This document shows, one piece after another, positions 1 to 8,630 of a stretch of 64,000 bases of DNA. The stretch lies in contig JBGAKR010000002.1 in assembly GCA_044224315.1 (NCBI GenBank), positions 434,001-498,000 of the forward strand, written 5' to 3'. Source of the stretch: JAGXTF01 sp044224315 (GTDB lineage Bacteria; Bacteroidota; Bacteroidia; NS11-12g; UBA955). A program made the position numbers and the translations under genes. A model generated the notes under the pieces. The model was not told the origin of the DNA and did no database searches. It worked only from the letters and a program-made list of their open reading frames with translations. Position 1 is the stretch's first letter. Each line of letters begins with the position of its first letter.

Positions 1-657
1 AAAAAATCAAATGAACTGCTTCCCCATGAGGTGACAACCTACTATGAACGCATGATGTTCTGTATTGAAATACCATCGGTACGTAAGGTATTTGGAGAAG
101 AGGAACTTTCGCTGACAATTGGAGGCGTTCGGGCTTACAATTTAGAAAATTTGTACTCAAGAAAATCACTGGAAAAGTTCAAACTCTTTTTGGGCTTCAA
201 AAATCGGGTATGCTGCAATCTTTGCGTCTGGTCTGATGGAAGTGTAGACGACATTAAGGTTTTATCCACTGGCGAATTAAGCGGAAAGGTTGAAGCATTG
301 CTGGCTGGATTTAATGCTGTTGACTGGATACAACGATTTGAGTCATGGCGAAACAACTGGTTCAGTGAAAGGGATTTTGCTGAATTTATTGGTCGCTGCA
401 AGCTTTACCTGCATAAGCCTAATGACTTGAAGTCGGAGCTGAGAAAATTCCAATTTGGTGATTACCAGCTTTCTCAGGTAGTTGAAGGTTATTATAACGA
501 CCCAGTATTTGGAAGAGATTCTGATGGTAATATCAGCCAATGGAATCTGTACAACCTTTTGACTGGAGCCAATAAAAGCAGCTATATCGACAAATTTCTG
601 GATAGAGCAGTAAACGCTTCTGATGTCGTAAATAACATTTCAGATTATTTCAATTAA
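1..657 (+). CDS. DUF3871-like mobile-element protein, 5' end cut by window
   Basis: The frame is open from base 1 (it reads KKSNELLPHE before the GTG at 31), so the gene probably begins left of the window and the GTG is not a convincing start. The visible 218 residues end in a segment typical of phage/plasmid proteins related to DUF932 and DUF3871: LYNLLTGANKSSYIDKFLDR, then NISDYFN. Such proteins are common on Bacteroidota conjugative and mobilizable elements and have no established biochemical role. It lies 59 bp before a RadC-type gene, another element hallmark, with a hairpin terminator between them. The family name comes from recollection of the C-terminal pattern and is moderately secure. 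Confidence 0.6.
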   Translation, partial: KKSNELLPHEVTTYYERMMFCIEIPSVRKVFGEEELSLTIGGVRAYNLENLYSRKSLEKFKLFLGFKNRVCCNLCVWSDGSVDDIKVLSTGELSGKVEALLAGFNAVDWIQRFESWRNNWFSERDFAEFIGRCKLYLHKPNDLKSELRKFQFGDYQLSQVVEGYYNDPVFGRDSDGNISQWNLYNLLTGANKSSYIDKFLDRAVNASDVVNNISDYFN

Positions 658-667
658 CAAAAATTGT

Positions 668-700
668 GAACCCCTGATTAGCTTGTCTGGTCAGGGGTTC
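668..700 (+). terminator. Hairpin terminator after the DUF3871-like gene
   Basis: Perfect 10-bp arms GAACCCCTGA (668-677) and TCAGGGGTTC (691-700) enclose a 13-nt loop, 10 bases after the stop codon. The sequence after it is T/A-rich (TCTAAATTATT) but is not a clean T tract. Confidence 0.6.
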
Positions 701-716
701 TCTAAATTATTAAACT

Positions 717-1175
717 ATGAAACCCATTATCACAAACGTAAATGAAATGAAGCTGGTGTATAGGCCTAAAAAATGCTTAATGTTCGACCACAAGTTAAAT
801 AGTTCAGCTGAAATGTATCCAGTTCTAATGTCCTTTTACGACTTTGACACTATTGCTATAGCAGAGGAATTTATAGTAATCTATTTAACGCATGCTCACA
901 AAGTTATCGGCGTATATAATGCTTCAAGAGGTGGGATTAATTCCACCATTGTTGATACAAGGATAGTCATGAACATTGCACTCAGGAGCCTGTGCTCAGC
1001 AATCGTCATTTCCCACAATCATCCATCTGGAAACCTGAAGGCCTCTGAAGCAGATAAAAAGCTCACTCAGGAGCTGAAAAAGTGCTGTGAATTCCACAAC
1101 ATCGTGCTGCTTGACCACATTATTGTATCACCGTTTGAGGAATACCTCAGTTTCTCTGATTCAGGATTAATTTAA
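717..1175 (+). CDS. RadC-family JAB/MPN domain protein
   Basis: A 152-residue protein with the JAMM metal-binding signature of RadC C-terminal domains: a glutamate in the EEFIVIYL strand, then SHNHPSGNLKASEAD (HxHPSGx6-8D). It lacks the N-terminal helix-hairpin-helix part of housekeeping RadC, so it is the short form common on plasmids, ICEs and genomic islands. The biochemical role of these proteins is not established and a repair function should not be assumed. Its stop directly abuts the stop of the convergent membrane gene. Confidence 0.85.
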   Translation: MKPIITNVNEMKLVYRPKKCLMFDHKLNSSAEMYPVLMSFYDFDTIAIAEEFIVIYLTHAHKVIGVYNASRGGINSTIVDTRIVMNIALRSLCSAIVISHNHPSGNLKASEADKKLTQELKKCCEFHNIVLLDHIIVSPFEEYLSFSDSGLI

Positions 1176-1721
1176 TTATTCTTTGTAATTATTTATTTCG
1201 ACTTCATCTGCATCCTCCTGGTTGTAATATTCTTGGTTGTCAGACTGTCTTACTTTCTGATTTTTAATGTGATGCTTGTTAGAGGAATTAATATAGATTC
1301 TGGCAATTAGTTCAATCGAAAATAAGATTAAGATTATGGCTACAATTGATCCAACTATAATTTTTTTAATTTTGTTAGCTTTGAAATTAGCCGAAGATGG
1401 TACTTTCTCTTGCACTATATTTTCACTATTGCCAGAATCTTCCTTTTGCGGTGTTTTTTTAAACTGGGTAATTCCATAATATATGCCAAATGCCACAGCA
1501 AAGTCAACGATATAAAAACCAAGAATACCGGCCAGTATTTCTGGTAATGCACCTGGGTTCGAAGTATTGCCTGAGAATTGATTATCATTGGCCATCGCTA
1601 TAAGAGCCACTATTGCAAACGAAACGAGGAAAGCTAGCCATTTCCTATTTATTAAATATAAACAAATTAGGGCGGCAGAGATACCAATTATATGACTATT
1701 CATGGGTTTCGAAAATATCAA
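1176..1721 (-). CDS. Hypothetical multi-spanning membrane protein
   Basis: A 181-residue protein of no recognised family. Hydrophobic stretches near residues 8-24, 28-44, 60-85 and 118-140 suggest four membrane spans, followed by a charged C-terminal tail rich in N, Q, D and E. An internal ATG at 1703 (MNSHIIG) is an equally good start. It is convergent with the RadC-like gene and points away from the XRE regulator, from which it is separated by about 90 bp. Function unknown; probably element cargo. Confidence 0.55.
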   Translation of the reverse strand: MIFSKPMNSHIIGISAALICLYLINRKWLAFLVSFAIVALIAMANDNQFSGNTSNPGALPEILAGILGFYIVDFAVAFGIYYGITQFKKTPQKEDSGNSENIVQEKVPSSANFKANKIKKIIVGSIVAIILILFSIELIARIYINSSNKHHIKNQKVRQSDNQEYYNQEDADEVEINNYKE

Positions 1722-1772
1722 TTATGGGCTTTTTACTAGAAAACTCTTAGTCAGACTTATAGCACTATCAGT

Positions 1773-1810
1773 TAACTTCTTGTAACTTTCAAGGTAACTT
1801 CATATATTCG
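1773..1810 (+). promoter_or_regulatory. Promoter of the XRE gene with three TAACTT repeats
   Basis: TATATTCG (1803-1810) matches the Bacteroidota -7 box in its TTCG variant and ends 4 nt before the ATG at 1815, so the transcript should be leaderless or nearly so. Three TAACTT words (1773-1778, 1783-1788, 1795-1800) lie at 10- and 12-bp steps across the expected -33 to -7 region. That is where an autoregulating XRE repressor would bind. The operator role is inferred. Confidence 0.5.
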
Positions 1811-1814
1811 CCTC

Positions 1815-2174
1815 ATGGACTTAGGGACTAAAATTCGCAAACTCAGGGAACTAAAGGGGTTAAGCCAGGAAAACATTGCCACGGAGCTCGGAATGTCGAT
1901 AACAGGTTATGGTAAAATAGAACGAAATGAAGTGAATGTGAATGTCGACCGTTTGGAGCAGATATCCAGGATTCTGGGAGTTCAGGTGGAAAACATCATA
2001 GGGTTTGACGATAAGGTGGCTTTTAACAATTATAATAACAAAATTCACCAACAGATTGGGAGTTACAGCATGCCTATTGAAATGAAACAGTTGTATGAGG
2101 ACAAGATAGCGCTTCTAGAGGATAAGATTGTTTATTTGGAGACTAAGCTGTCCTCACAATCCGCAAAACAATAG
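1815..2174 (+). CDS. XRE-family HTH regulator with C-terminal coiled coil
   Basis: A 119-residue protein. Residues 3-60 form a Cro/C1-type helix-turn-helix (KIRKLRELKGLSQENIATEL, then SITGYGKIERNE). Residues 85-115 look like a coiled coil (LYEDKIALLEDKIVYLETKL). It begins 108 bp upstream of the six-gene defence run on the same strand, a position typical of regulators that restrain costly defence genes. Three TAACTT repeats overlapping its own promoter suggest autoregulation. Whether it also controls the downstream operon is inferred from position only. Confidence 0.85.
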   Translation: MDLGTKIRKLRELKGLSQENIATELGMSITGYGKIERNEVNVNVDRLEQISRILGVQVENIIGFDDKVAFNNYNNKIHQQIGSYSMPIEMKQLYEDKIALLEDKIVYLETKLSSQSAKQ

Positions 2175-2282
2175 ACAAAACTAACGCGCTTTAGCTGATG
2201 GGAGCTAGAAATTCGGAGATTATCCCATATTATTGTTTAAATGATTTTGATTAGATACTTAACAACAAATAAATAGTAATTT

Positions 2283-3257
2283 ATGGCTGAACCTAAGAAA
2301 AATAAAGGAAGCGAATTTGAAAAGGCCACTCAGACTCTTTTTAAGGCTGTCTTTACTGAATTGGGCTTTCATGTAATTGACGTTCGAAAGCAATGGTCGG
2401 GAACGCAAAATGGTTTTGATGTGAGAGTTACATTTCTTGATGCTGATGAATCTGAACGAGTGTTATTCTTTGAGTGCAAGAATTATGATTCAGATTTGGA
2501 TTGGAGCAGTATCGTAGAAAAGGTTCTCGAACTAGAATCTTCAAACTATCATGTGGACGGTTTTGTTGCTCTGTCCCCTAAGAAGGAACTTAGCAATATT
2601 AAAGACCACGTTGCAGCTGGCTTACAAGGCAAATTCAAGTTTCCAATACGTTATTTCACTCCGGAAAGCGGAATAAAAGAGTTGTTCTCAATTGATAGAG
2701 AAATATACAAAACCATTTATGGGGAATACCCCAACTTTCCTCAAAGCAGGAGCGAGATATTGGATCAATTTAGATTGTACATCCGAAGCATTTTAAAAGA
2801 AAAACAGGCCTTGAAATACGCCAATATCATAGAGATAAAAGCTTCAGATGAAGTTCCAAATGAGGACGGCAACTATATTACTAATCTCGATAAAAAGCTG
2901 AGTGCTGTGTTAGCAGAAGACGACCTAGATAGAGAAGAATATCATAGGTATCGATGTGAATATAAAGTATTTTTGGAAGGATTGTCAGATGTTAATAATG
3001 ACCTCAGAAATAAAATACTCAAATGGCAAGATAACCTCAGAATAAAGGCTAAAAGACTTTCAAAGAAATTTATTGAAAGTAACGACTATACGCCTACAAA
3101 GTTCTTCAATGATTTTTTTGAAATCGCTGACATCGAGTTAAGAACATTTTACGCAAATCATAGACTCGATGGGGACAATGAGAGATTACTTCATGGTGTC
3201 GTTTTTGAGCTAGCCGCTGAATGCCCACTGGATTGGAGGCCTCGCAATGGAGTTTGA
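2283..3257 (+). CDS. PD-(D/E)XK nuclease-like effector, probable ABC-3C component
   Basis: A 324-residue protein whose first 70 residues carry a restriction-endonuclease-fold active site: E11/E13 (GSEFEKAT), D46 (NGFDVRV), and E64-C-K66 (FFECKNYD). This is the D...ExK core of Mrr/PD-(D/E)XK nucleases. The remaining ~250 residues are helical and unrecognised, and end in an LLHGVVFELA segment. Its stop overlaps the next gene by 11 bp, followed by an overlapping ABC ATPase gene. The order effector, small middle protein, ABC ATPase is the layout of ABC three-component (ABC-3C) conflict systems, predicted by comparative genomics. The likely role is DNA cleavage released by the ATPase after invasion; this is inferred. 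Confidence 0.7.
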   Translation: MAEPKKNKGSEFEKATQTLFKAVFTELGFHVIDVRKQWSGTQNGFDVRVTFLDADESERVLFFECKNYDSDLDWSSIVEKVLELESSNYHVDGFVALSPKKELSNIKDHVAAGLQGKFKFPIRYFTPESGIKELFSIDREIYKTIYGEYPNFPQSRSEILDQFRLYIRSILKEKQALKYANIIEIKASDEVPNEDGNYITNLDKKLSAVLAEDDLDREEYHRYRCEYKVFLEGLSDVNNDLRNKILKWQDNLRIKAKRLSKKFIESNDYTPTKFFNDFFEIADIELRTFYANHRLDGDNERLLHGVVFELAAECPLDWRPRNGV

Positions 3258-3843
3258 TAGGTTTATTAAATCAATAGAATCAAAGAATTTAAGCTTATCC
3301 GTAAACTTAGAGCGACCAATCTTTGTGCAACCAGAGGATAGAATTGCATATAGATCAACGAGGATTGTCTTGATTCTTGGCACTCTAAACGTAAAAACCG
3401 GATTAAGTAAAGAGCTTGTTGCTTGCATTGATTTTCTTCTCCGAAATCCTGGTTATCAGCGCAAATTCATAGTTGAATACTTTAAGGACTCTAGAAGTAG
3501 CCTTGGTCTAAAATTAGAGGCGTATAGTCCCGCCAATGCTGTAGAAAATGATTTTAATATAGTTCAGTACAAGAGCGTTCCTTGGGATTTAAGATTCAAT
3601 GACATGTTCTTATTTCTCCATTTAAGGGACTTTGTAAATTTCATTGGTCAGAAACCCTCACTTCGCGTCGTTCTAACCAAAATCGGTATTGAATTCTATG
3701 AAAAGGTAAAAGAGGTCTTTGATGATGAAATTAACTTTTTAGAACTGTTCGGAAAACGAGTGACTGAAGATAAAGCGACTAAAATAATTACTGAAGTTAT
3801 TCCAAATACTTATTGGAAAGAAAATGAGAAATTTAATTATTAA
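3247..3843 (+). CDS. Probable ABC-3C middle component
   Basis: A 198-residue protein with no nuclease or ATPase motif. It overlaps the upstream effector by 11 bp and the downstream ABC ATPase by 20 bp, so all three are probably translationally coupled. The middle position, size and coupling to an ABC ATPase fit the 'middle component' proteins of ABC-3C systems, which are diverse and thought to bridge effector and ATPase. The assignment rests mainly on context. A short central region (CIDFLLRNPGYQRKFIVEYF) looks like a winged-helix or adaptor segment, but I cannot confirm this. Confidence 0.6.
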   Translation: MEFDRFIKSIESKNLSLSVNLERPIFVQPEDRIAYRSTRIVLILGTLNVKTGLSKELVACIDFLLRNPGYQRKFIVEYFKDSRSSLGLKLEAYSPANAVENDFNIVQYKSVPWDLRFNDMFLFLHLRDFVNFIGQKPSLRVVLTKIGIEFYEKVKEVFDDEINFLELFGKRVTEDKATKIITEVIPNTYWKENEKFNY

Positions 3844-5821
3844 TCGTGTAAAATACATAATCGAGACCGAAGATAATAGTAAATTCGGAGCTGACGTAGC
3901 TTTTCACAATGGCCTCAATATTGTTTATGGTCCAAACTCTGTTGGAAAGAGTAGTTTAATAACAGGCATCATTTATTGCTTGGGCGGTGAAAAATCACTC
4001 GGCATTTTTAGAAACGAACAAAATCCATTTAAGCCTGAGTTCTATGATGTAATAGAAGGTAAAAAGGTCAAAACTTCCTATGTTCTACTTCAAATATCCA
4101 ATGGGGATAAAATTTGTACTCTTGCACGCAGTATTGTAGGAAAGACGGATGTGGTGGGGATAAAGGAGGTGGGTATTGAAAATTTTCAATCAACAACAAA
4201 GATTAAGTATGTGGTGGCGAATGAGGCTGTATTTTCAGAAGATGGTTTACAAAAATACCTATTCGACTTTTTGGAATGGGAATCGGTAAGTCTCCCAACA
4301 TATGAAGGCACAGTGTCGAAGCTATATTTTGAAAATCTTCTTCCCTTGTTCTTTGTTGAACAGAGGGCCGGATGGTCACAGATTCAGGCAAGGCAGGTCA
4401 TGAGGTATGGAATTAGAGATGTAAAGAAGGTCGTTTTCGAGTATCTGCTTGGTTTAGACCGCTTTGATAGTCATTTGATTGAAATTGAACGAAAGGAAGT
4501 TCAAGAGAAGCTATTAAAGCTGAAAAGGGAATTGCACGAAAAAGAAGAGAATATCATGGTCGTAGTAAATGGCAAAGTAGATGGAGATGTACTCTTGGTT
4601 GAAAGACAGGATTTTGGCAGGGCAAGCATATCTGACATGATTCGAAATTTGGAGGCAGCTTATACGCGAGAACAGGCAGAATTGGAAGGCCTCACAGATT
4701 CGAACAAGGTGGAAGGAGAACAGGAGGTTAATTTACGAAATAGTCTTAAAACAACTTCCCACCTAGTGCGGAAATCCGTTGAACGGATTAATTCCTTGAT
4801 TCAAGAAATAACCTCTTATGAAAATTATATTGAGCGAATTAATCTTAACAAATTAAAAAATAGCCAACTAAAGAAGATTGAAGGACTTGCTCCTGAATTG
4901 AATATTTCTTCTTGTCCAGTTTGCGAAAATCCTTTACCAGCGCACAATGAAGGTGAATGTAAGTTATGTCATCAAGAAATAAAACGAACAATCTCTACAC
5001 CTGATGAAAATTTGGAATTTCTTGAAGATGAGAGGGGTTCGTTTCTAAAAATTCTCCAAGCGAAGCGTTTAGAATTGAGAAAGGCACGGCATAAGCACGA
5101 AGAGCTGAAGTCCAAAGAAAAAACCTTAACAGAAAATATAGATCATCAAATAAGCACCTATGTGGGCCCTAAATTGGATTTGTTGAGAAAGAAAATTGAC
5201 CAAATTGATTTTATTTTTAGGGATTTAAATGTTCTGAGGAGACAGGGAGAAAAGTGGGGGAACTTGAATGTACTTCGGAATGAAATAGTCAGGCTAGAGC
5301 AGATTGATAATGAAATGAAAGGGAGAATCGGCAAGTTTAATCAATCAACCTTTGATAGAAAAGTATTGCAGTCTATAGTTGATTATTTTAGAGAAAACGT
5401 TAAAACACTGCGATTATTGAAAGGCAAGGAGGAATTGGTGAATCAACTTAAAATAGACGAGAAAGACTTCTATACACCATATCTTGAGCAATACGACTTG
5501 TATAATATTAGCAGCTCTAGTGATAATGTTAGAGTAATGATTAGTTACTATTTGTCCATATTACAGACATCCATCAAATTAGCTGGAATGAAGAAAATCA
5601 GATTTCCCAATTTGTTAATTCTAGATGAACCAAAGCAACAAAACTTGGACGATAAAGATTTGGTCGCCTTCATTGAACTTTTGGAAGCTTTACCCCAGGG
5701 CTCAGCGCAAATAATCTTGACTACATTTAGTGAACAAAGTCGCAATCGTAGTGCATTTGAGTCTTATATATGTCTTGAAATGAAAGATGAATTCGATTAT
5801 CTAATAAAGAAGTACGACTAG
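3824..5821 (+). CDS. ABC-3C-type ABC ATPase with Rad50-like coiled coil and zinc-hook cysteines
   Basis: A 665-residue SMC/Rad50-like ABC ATPase. The Walker A motif GPNSVGKSS is at 36-44. Long charged coiled-coil arms occupy about 210-350 and 395-500. Between them is a CPVC...CKLC knot (C364, C367, C379, C382) that resembles a zinc hook or ribbon. The Walker B region LLILDEPKQQNLDD has D601-E602, and a helix-forming D-loop follows. There is no transmembrane segment, so it is a soluble nucleoprotein-type ATPase. In ABC-3C systems this component is thought to sense invading nucleoprotein complexes and license the effector. It is the last gene of the overlapping trio and sits 4 bp before the AbiC-like gene. 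Confidence 0.8.
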   Translation: MRNLIINRVKYIIETEDNSKFGADVAFHNGLNIVYGPNSVGKSSLITGIIYCLGGEKSLGIFRNEQNPFKPEFYDVIEGKKVKTSYVLLQISNGDKICTLARSIVGKTDVVGIKEVGIENFQSTTKIKYVVANEAVFSEDGLQKYLFDFLEWESVSLPTYEGTVSKLYFENLLPLFFVEQRAGWSQIQARQVMRYGIRDVKKVVFEYLLGLDRFDSHLIEIERKEVQEKLLKLKRELHEKEENIMVVVNGKVDGDVLLVERQDFGRASISDMIRNLEAAYTREQAELEGLTDSNKVEGEQEVNLRNSLKTTSHLVRKSVERINSLIQEITSYENYIERINLNKLKNSQLKKIEGLAPELNISSCPVCENPLPAHNEGECKLCHQEIKRTISTPDENLEFLEDERGSFLKILQAKRLELRKARHKHEELKSKEKTLTENIDHQISTYVGPKLDLLRKKIDQIDFIFRDLNVLRRQGEKWGNLNVLRNEIVRLEQIDNEMKGRIGKFNQSTFDRKVLQSIVDYFRENVKTLRLLKGKEELVNQLKIDEKDFYTPYLEQYDLYNISSSSDNVRVMISYYLSILQTSIKLAGMKKIRFPNLLILDEPKQQNLDDKDLVAFIELLEALPQGSAQIILTTFSEQSRNRSAFESYICLEMKDEFDYLIKKYD

Positions 5822-5825
5822 TCGG

Positions 5826-6989
5826 ATGCAATTTATGAAAAATATTAGTTTGCAAGTTTTAATTGCAATTCTGCTCCTAGCCATACTGGGTCAGTACCTG
5901 ATTTACATTGCTCTCAACAATTCGATGCTTCGTGAGGCAGGTCCAGCAGGTGATTTTATATCCGGGACAGTAGGTCCGATTATCAATTTATTGGCTGCAT
6001 TTCTTGTTTACTTATCATTTCGTGAACAGCTTCGAATGAATAAGATGCAAACTGGACAGATTCAGAGCCAAGCAAATGAGCGCCGGCAAGAGGAAATGGA
6101 AAGAAGATTCTACTTTTTATTGGAACAGTACAATTTAAATCTTAATGTAATTGACTACGCAGGTCGAACTGGGAAAACGGCTATTCCTATGTTTCTATCC
6201 GAATTTGAGATTTTGCTAAATGCATTGCTGAGCTCTTATCGCAGCAACTATAGAATATCTGCAACAGAAGATATTTCACCTTCAGAGTACTATAAATTAG
6301 TCTCATTAACATTCGAACTTTGGCTTACAGGCTTAACCCAAGGTTCTGAAAGGGCATTATTAAAGCAGGTGTTGAAAAATTCTAATGTTCCTGCTCAGCG
6401 ACTATCGCGTTTGGAAGACCTAAAGGACGGGGAAGAGTTGCATCAGGCTTTTCCAGAGTTCTTAAATTTAATAAATATTACAAGACTTAAATCGCCGATG
6501 CTTGTTGACAATTTTCAAGTTCAAGGTGTTTTTACTCCCAGGTACGGTCATCTCACAGCATATTTCAAAGTAGTTTATCAAGTATTGAATTATGTAAATG
6601 AGCTAGAAGAAACTATATTCCCTTATTCCCGTAAAAAGGAGTTAGTCGATTTTTTCAAGAATTTATTGTCCCCCAGTGAGTTATATCTTCTGGCTTATGC
6701 CGGACTTTCTTCAGAACTGAGTGGACTTGAGATTCAAAGCAGACAACACTTTTTAGGTCCTAAGAAGTTCGATTTAGATTCTAAAGAAAGTCGAAATTGG
6801 ATAAATAGAATGTTCGTTTCGAAGTATGATTTATTTGACGAAGTTTTTATGCGCTACGGCTCAAAAGCAAGCATGCTGTCCGCAGTATACGGTAACCCAT
6901 TCGTTGGAGGGTTAGAGGTTAATCCAAATGACACGCAATGGGAACTATACAAAAGGGAATGGTTTGAAGTGGTTTGGAATAAAATATAA
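5826..6989 (+). CDS. Putative phage abortive-infection (AbiC-like) membrane protein
   Basis: A 387-residue protein with two N-terminal transmembrane helices (about 8-27 and 42-62). They are joined by a GDFISGTVGPIINLLAAFLV motif typical of putative abortive-infection proteins (PutAbiC family). A basic linker and RRFYFLLEQYNLNLNVID follow, matching the 'FF.LL..hN' block after the membrane anchor. The large C-terminal part is predicted cytosolic and helical. ATG 5835 (MKNISL) is an alternative start. It lies 4 bp after the ABC ATPase stop, so it probably shares the transcript. The family's mechanism is unknown; a role in phage-triggered growth arrest is inferred. Confidence 0.65.
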   Translation: MQFMKNISLQVLIAILLLAILGQYLIYIALNNSMLREAGPAGDFISGTVGPIINLLAAFLVYLSFREQLRMNKMQTGQIQSQANERRQEEMERRFYFLLEQYNLNLNVIDYAGRTGKTAIPMFLSEFEILLNALLSSYRSNYRISATEDISPSEYYKLVSLTFELWLTGLTQGSERALLKQVLKNSNVPAQRLSRLEDLKDGEELHQAFPEFLNLINITRLKSPMLVDNFQVQGVFTPRYGHLTAYFKVVYQVLNYVNELEETIFPYSRKKELVDFFKNLLSPSELYLLAYAGLSSELSGLEIQSRQHFLGPKKFDLDSKESRNWINRMFVSKYDLFDEVFMRYGSKASMLSAVYGNPFVGGLEVNPNDTQWELYKREWFEVVWNKI

Positions 6990-7052
6990 TATAATATCCG
7001 ATGTTTGGAAAGCTCTAATAGCCAAGTTTTGTCCTGTGACAGGGTTACACGC

Positions 7053-8114
7053 ATGAAGTATAAACATACAAGCGTATATAAGGTTTTAGGTGGATTTAAT
7101 CTTGAGGTAGCCGTCAAGAGAGTAGAACTGATTAGTTCTGCTAATACAAATGCCTATTTAATTCGTGGTAGTGATTTGGAACTTGAAGAAATTGATAAAG
7201 CCCAAGCCTTAAAAGAAGCTGTATTAAAGTCACTTTTTAATAGAGAACCATTTCCTAGCGAAAAAGCCCTTATGGATGATATAAAGGGCATCAATGATAA
7301 GCGAAAAATGAAAGTTAAGGATAGCACAATACTTGTTGTAAATATCGAAGGAGATTGTACTCTGCCAACTGATAAGATTCACGAAGAGAACAATGTCCTG
7401 TTCAGCATAGATTGTATGGATAAAGATTCAATCCGAGATTCTCATGAAGAAACAATTAATTCGCTGAAAGCCGCAATAAGTGTGAACAGCCATGCAGGTA
7501 GTCGCTTTGAGAAGATAGAGGACGAAATTCTAGTTTCTAACAATGAGGGTGAAGCGGTATTTCCGTTTCAACTGAAAGGGGGTAATGTAAATTTGAGTTT
7601 TAACAAAGTACTAACTTCTGATAAGCAGAGGGACATTCTGTTAGACTACGAGTCTATTCATAAAGATTTGGGTCTCAGTAGAATCGTAGAATTGTACAAT
7701 TTGGCTATCGACAGGACTGTGAGTAATCTTAGAAGTTACTTATTTGCTTGGAATTCGCTTGAGATGTTTGTGGTAAAGTACTTTCAGGAGTACTTTAATG
7801 AGTTTAATTCCAAAACTACGAGTGTTGATGTAGAACATTACAAGGCAAACCACCTCCACGGAACAGGAGTAGTTTTCAATCGAAACTTACCACTTATGCT
7901 AAAGTTTGTATATATCGCTGCAATTCTTACGGAATCTTTGGATGAGGGCGACAACTTGATACGACAATTCAAGCATCTTAAAACTATTCGAAATCAACTA
8001 ATTCATGGAGACCCAATAAATGAAAGTGATCTACCAGTAGAAGACATGAAAAGATTCTTTGTATTTTGTGTTTCCCAACATTTAAAAATGAAAAGGTTTA
8101 AGTATGTTAAATGA
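7053..8114 (+). CDS. HEPN-domain protein, probable ribonuclease effector
   Basis: The frame opens at a TTG (7005), but the ATG at 7053 (MKYKHTSVYK) is the better start, giving 353 residues. The N-terminal ~200 residues are beta-rich and unrecognised. The C-terminal ~140 residues are helical and end in a HEPN signature RNQLIHG (Rx4H, R313 and H318 from the ATG). A DNLIRQFKHLKTI helix precedes it, as in ApeA- and RloC-type HEPN RNases. Beta-rich sensor plus C-terminal HEPN is a common abortive-infection architecture. The gene overlaps the UDG-fold gene by 11 bp and follows the AbiC-like gene by 63 bp on the same strand. RNase activity is inferred from the motif. Confidence 0.65.
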   Translation: MKYKHTSVYKVLGGFNLEVAVKRVELISSANTNAYLIRGSDLELEEIDKAQALKEAVLKSLFNREPFPSEKALMDDIKGINDKRKMKVKDSTILVVNIEGDCTLPTDKIHEENNVLFSIDCMDKDSIRDSHEETINSLKAAISVNSHAGSRFEKIEDEILVSNNEGEAVFPFQLKGGNVNLSFNKVLTSDKQRDILLDYESIHKDLGLSRIVELYNLAIDRTVSNLRSYLFAWNSLEMFVVKYFQEYFNEFNSKTTSVDVEHYKANHLHGTGVVFNRNLPLMLKFVYIAAILTESLDEGDNLIRQFKHLKTIRNQLIHGDPINESDLPVEDMKRFFVFCVSQHLKMKRFKYVK

Positions 8115-8604
8115 TATTTTGACAACTAAACTTGATGTAGTATTTTGTGGTACGGCTAAAGGCAAAGTATCTGCTCTGAAAGGGAATTATTATGCAGGAC
8201 CTGGCAATAAGTTCTATTATATTTTGCACGCCACGCGATTGACACCACATAAGCTCAAACCCAATGAATGTTGGAATATCAACGACTACGGCATTGGTTT
8301 GACTGATTTAGTGCACAATGAAAGTGGAAATGACAAGGAAATTAGCAGCATTAGTTATGATGTCTCCGGTTTCTGGAATAAGATGAAGAAATTTCAGCCG
8401 AAAATTATTGCATTTACGAGCAAGACAGCTGCTTCCTTCGCGCTTGGATATCAAGGTGAGACGAAGATGCTGCAATATGGAATTCACGTTTCACCAATCC
8501 AAGATATATTGGTTTTCGTGCTACCATCGACTTCAGGAAGCGCCAGGGCTTACTGGGATGAAGGGCCATGGCATGACCTGTACGCTTTACTCCAAAAAAG
8601 CTGA
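8104..8604 (+). CDS. Mug/TDG-fold DNA glycosylase-like protein with altered motif 1
   Basis: A 166-residue member of the uracil-DNA glycosylase superfamily. Residues 14-38 align with the Mug/TDG pattern (FCG...G..SA..G.YYAGPGNKFY), GIGLTDLV follows, and the C-terminal substrate-binding loop is LPSTSGSAR (140-148). The catalytic motif 1, normally GINPG, reads GTAKG (G16-G20). The Asn that activates water in Mug is therefore an Ala. Sequences with GTAxG exist in databases under generic glycosylase names, so it may form a distinct subfamily with another substrate. It is the last gene of the defence run and overlaps the HEPN gene by 11 bp. UDG-fold enzymes acting on modified phage bases are known, so an anti-phage role is plausible. 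Confidence 0.75.
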   Translation: MLNDILTTKLDVVFCGTAKGKVSALKGNYYAGPGNKFYYILHATRLTPHKLKPNECWNINDYGIGLTDLVHNESGNDKEISSISYDVSGFWNKMKKFQPKIIAFTSKTAASFALGYQGETKMLQYGIHVSPIQDILVFVLPSTSGSARAYWDEGPWHDLYALLQKS

Positions 8605-8630
8605 GGAGAAGGAAGCAAAAAATTGGTAAG

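Noticed and set aside
717..1175. Housekeeping DNA-repair RadC
   Set aside because: It lacks the N-terminal helix-hairpin-helix part and sits among element genes.
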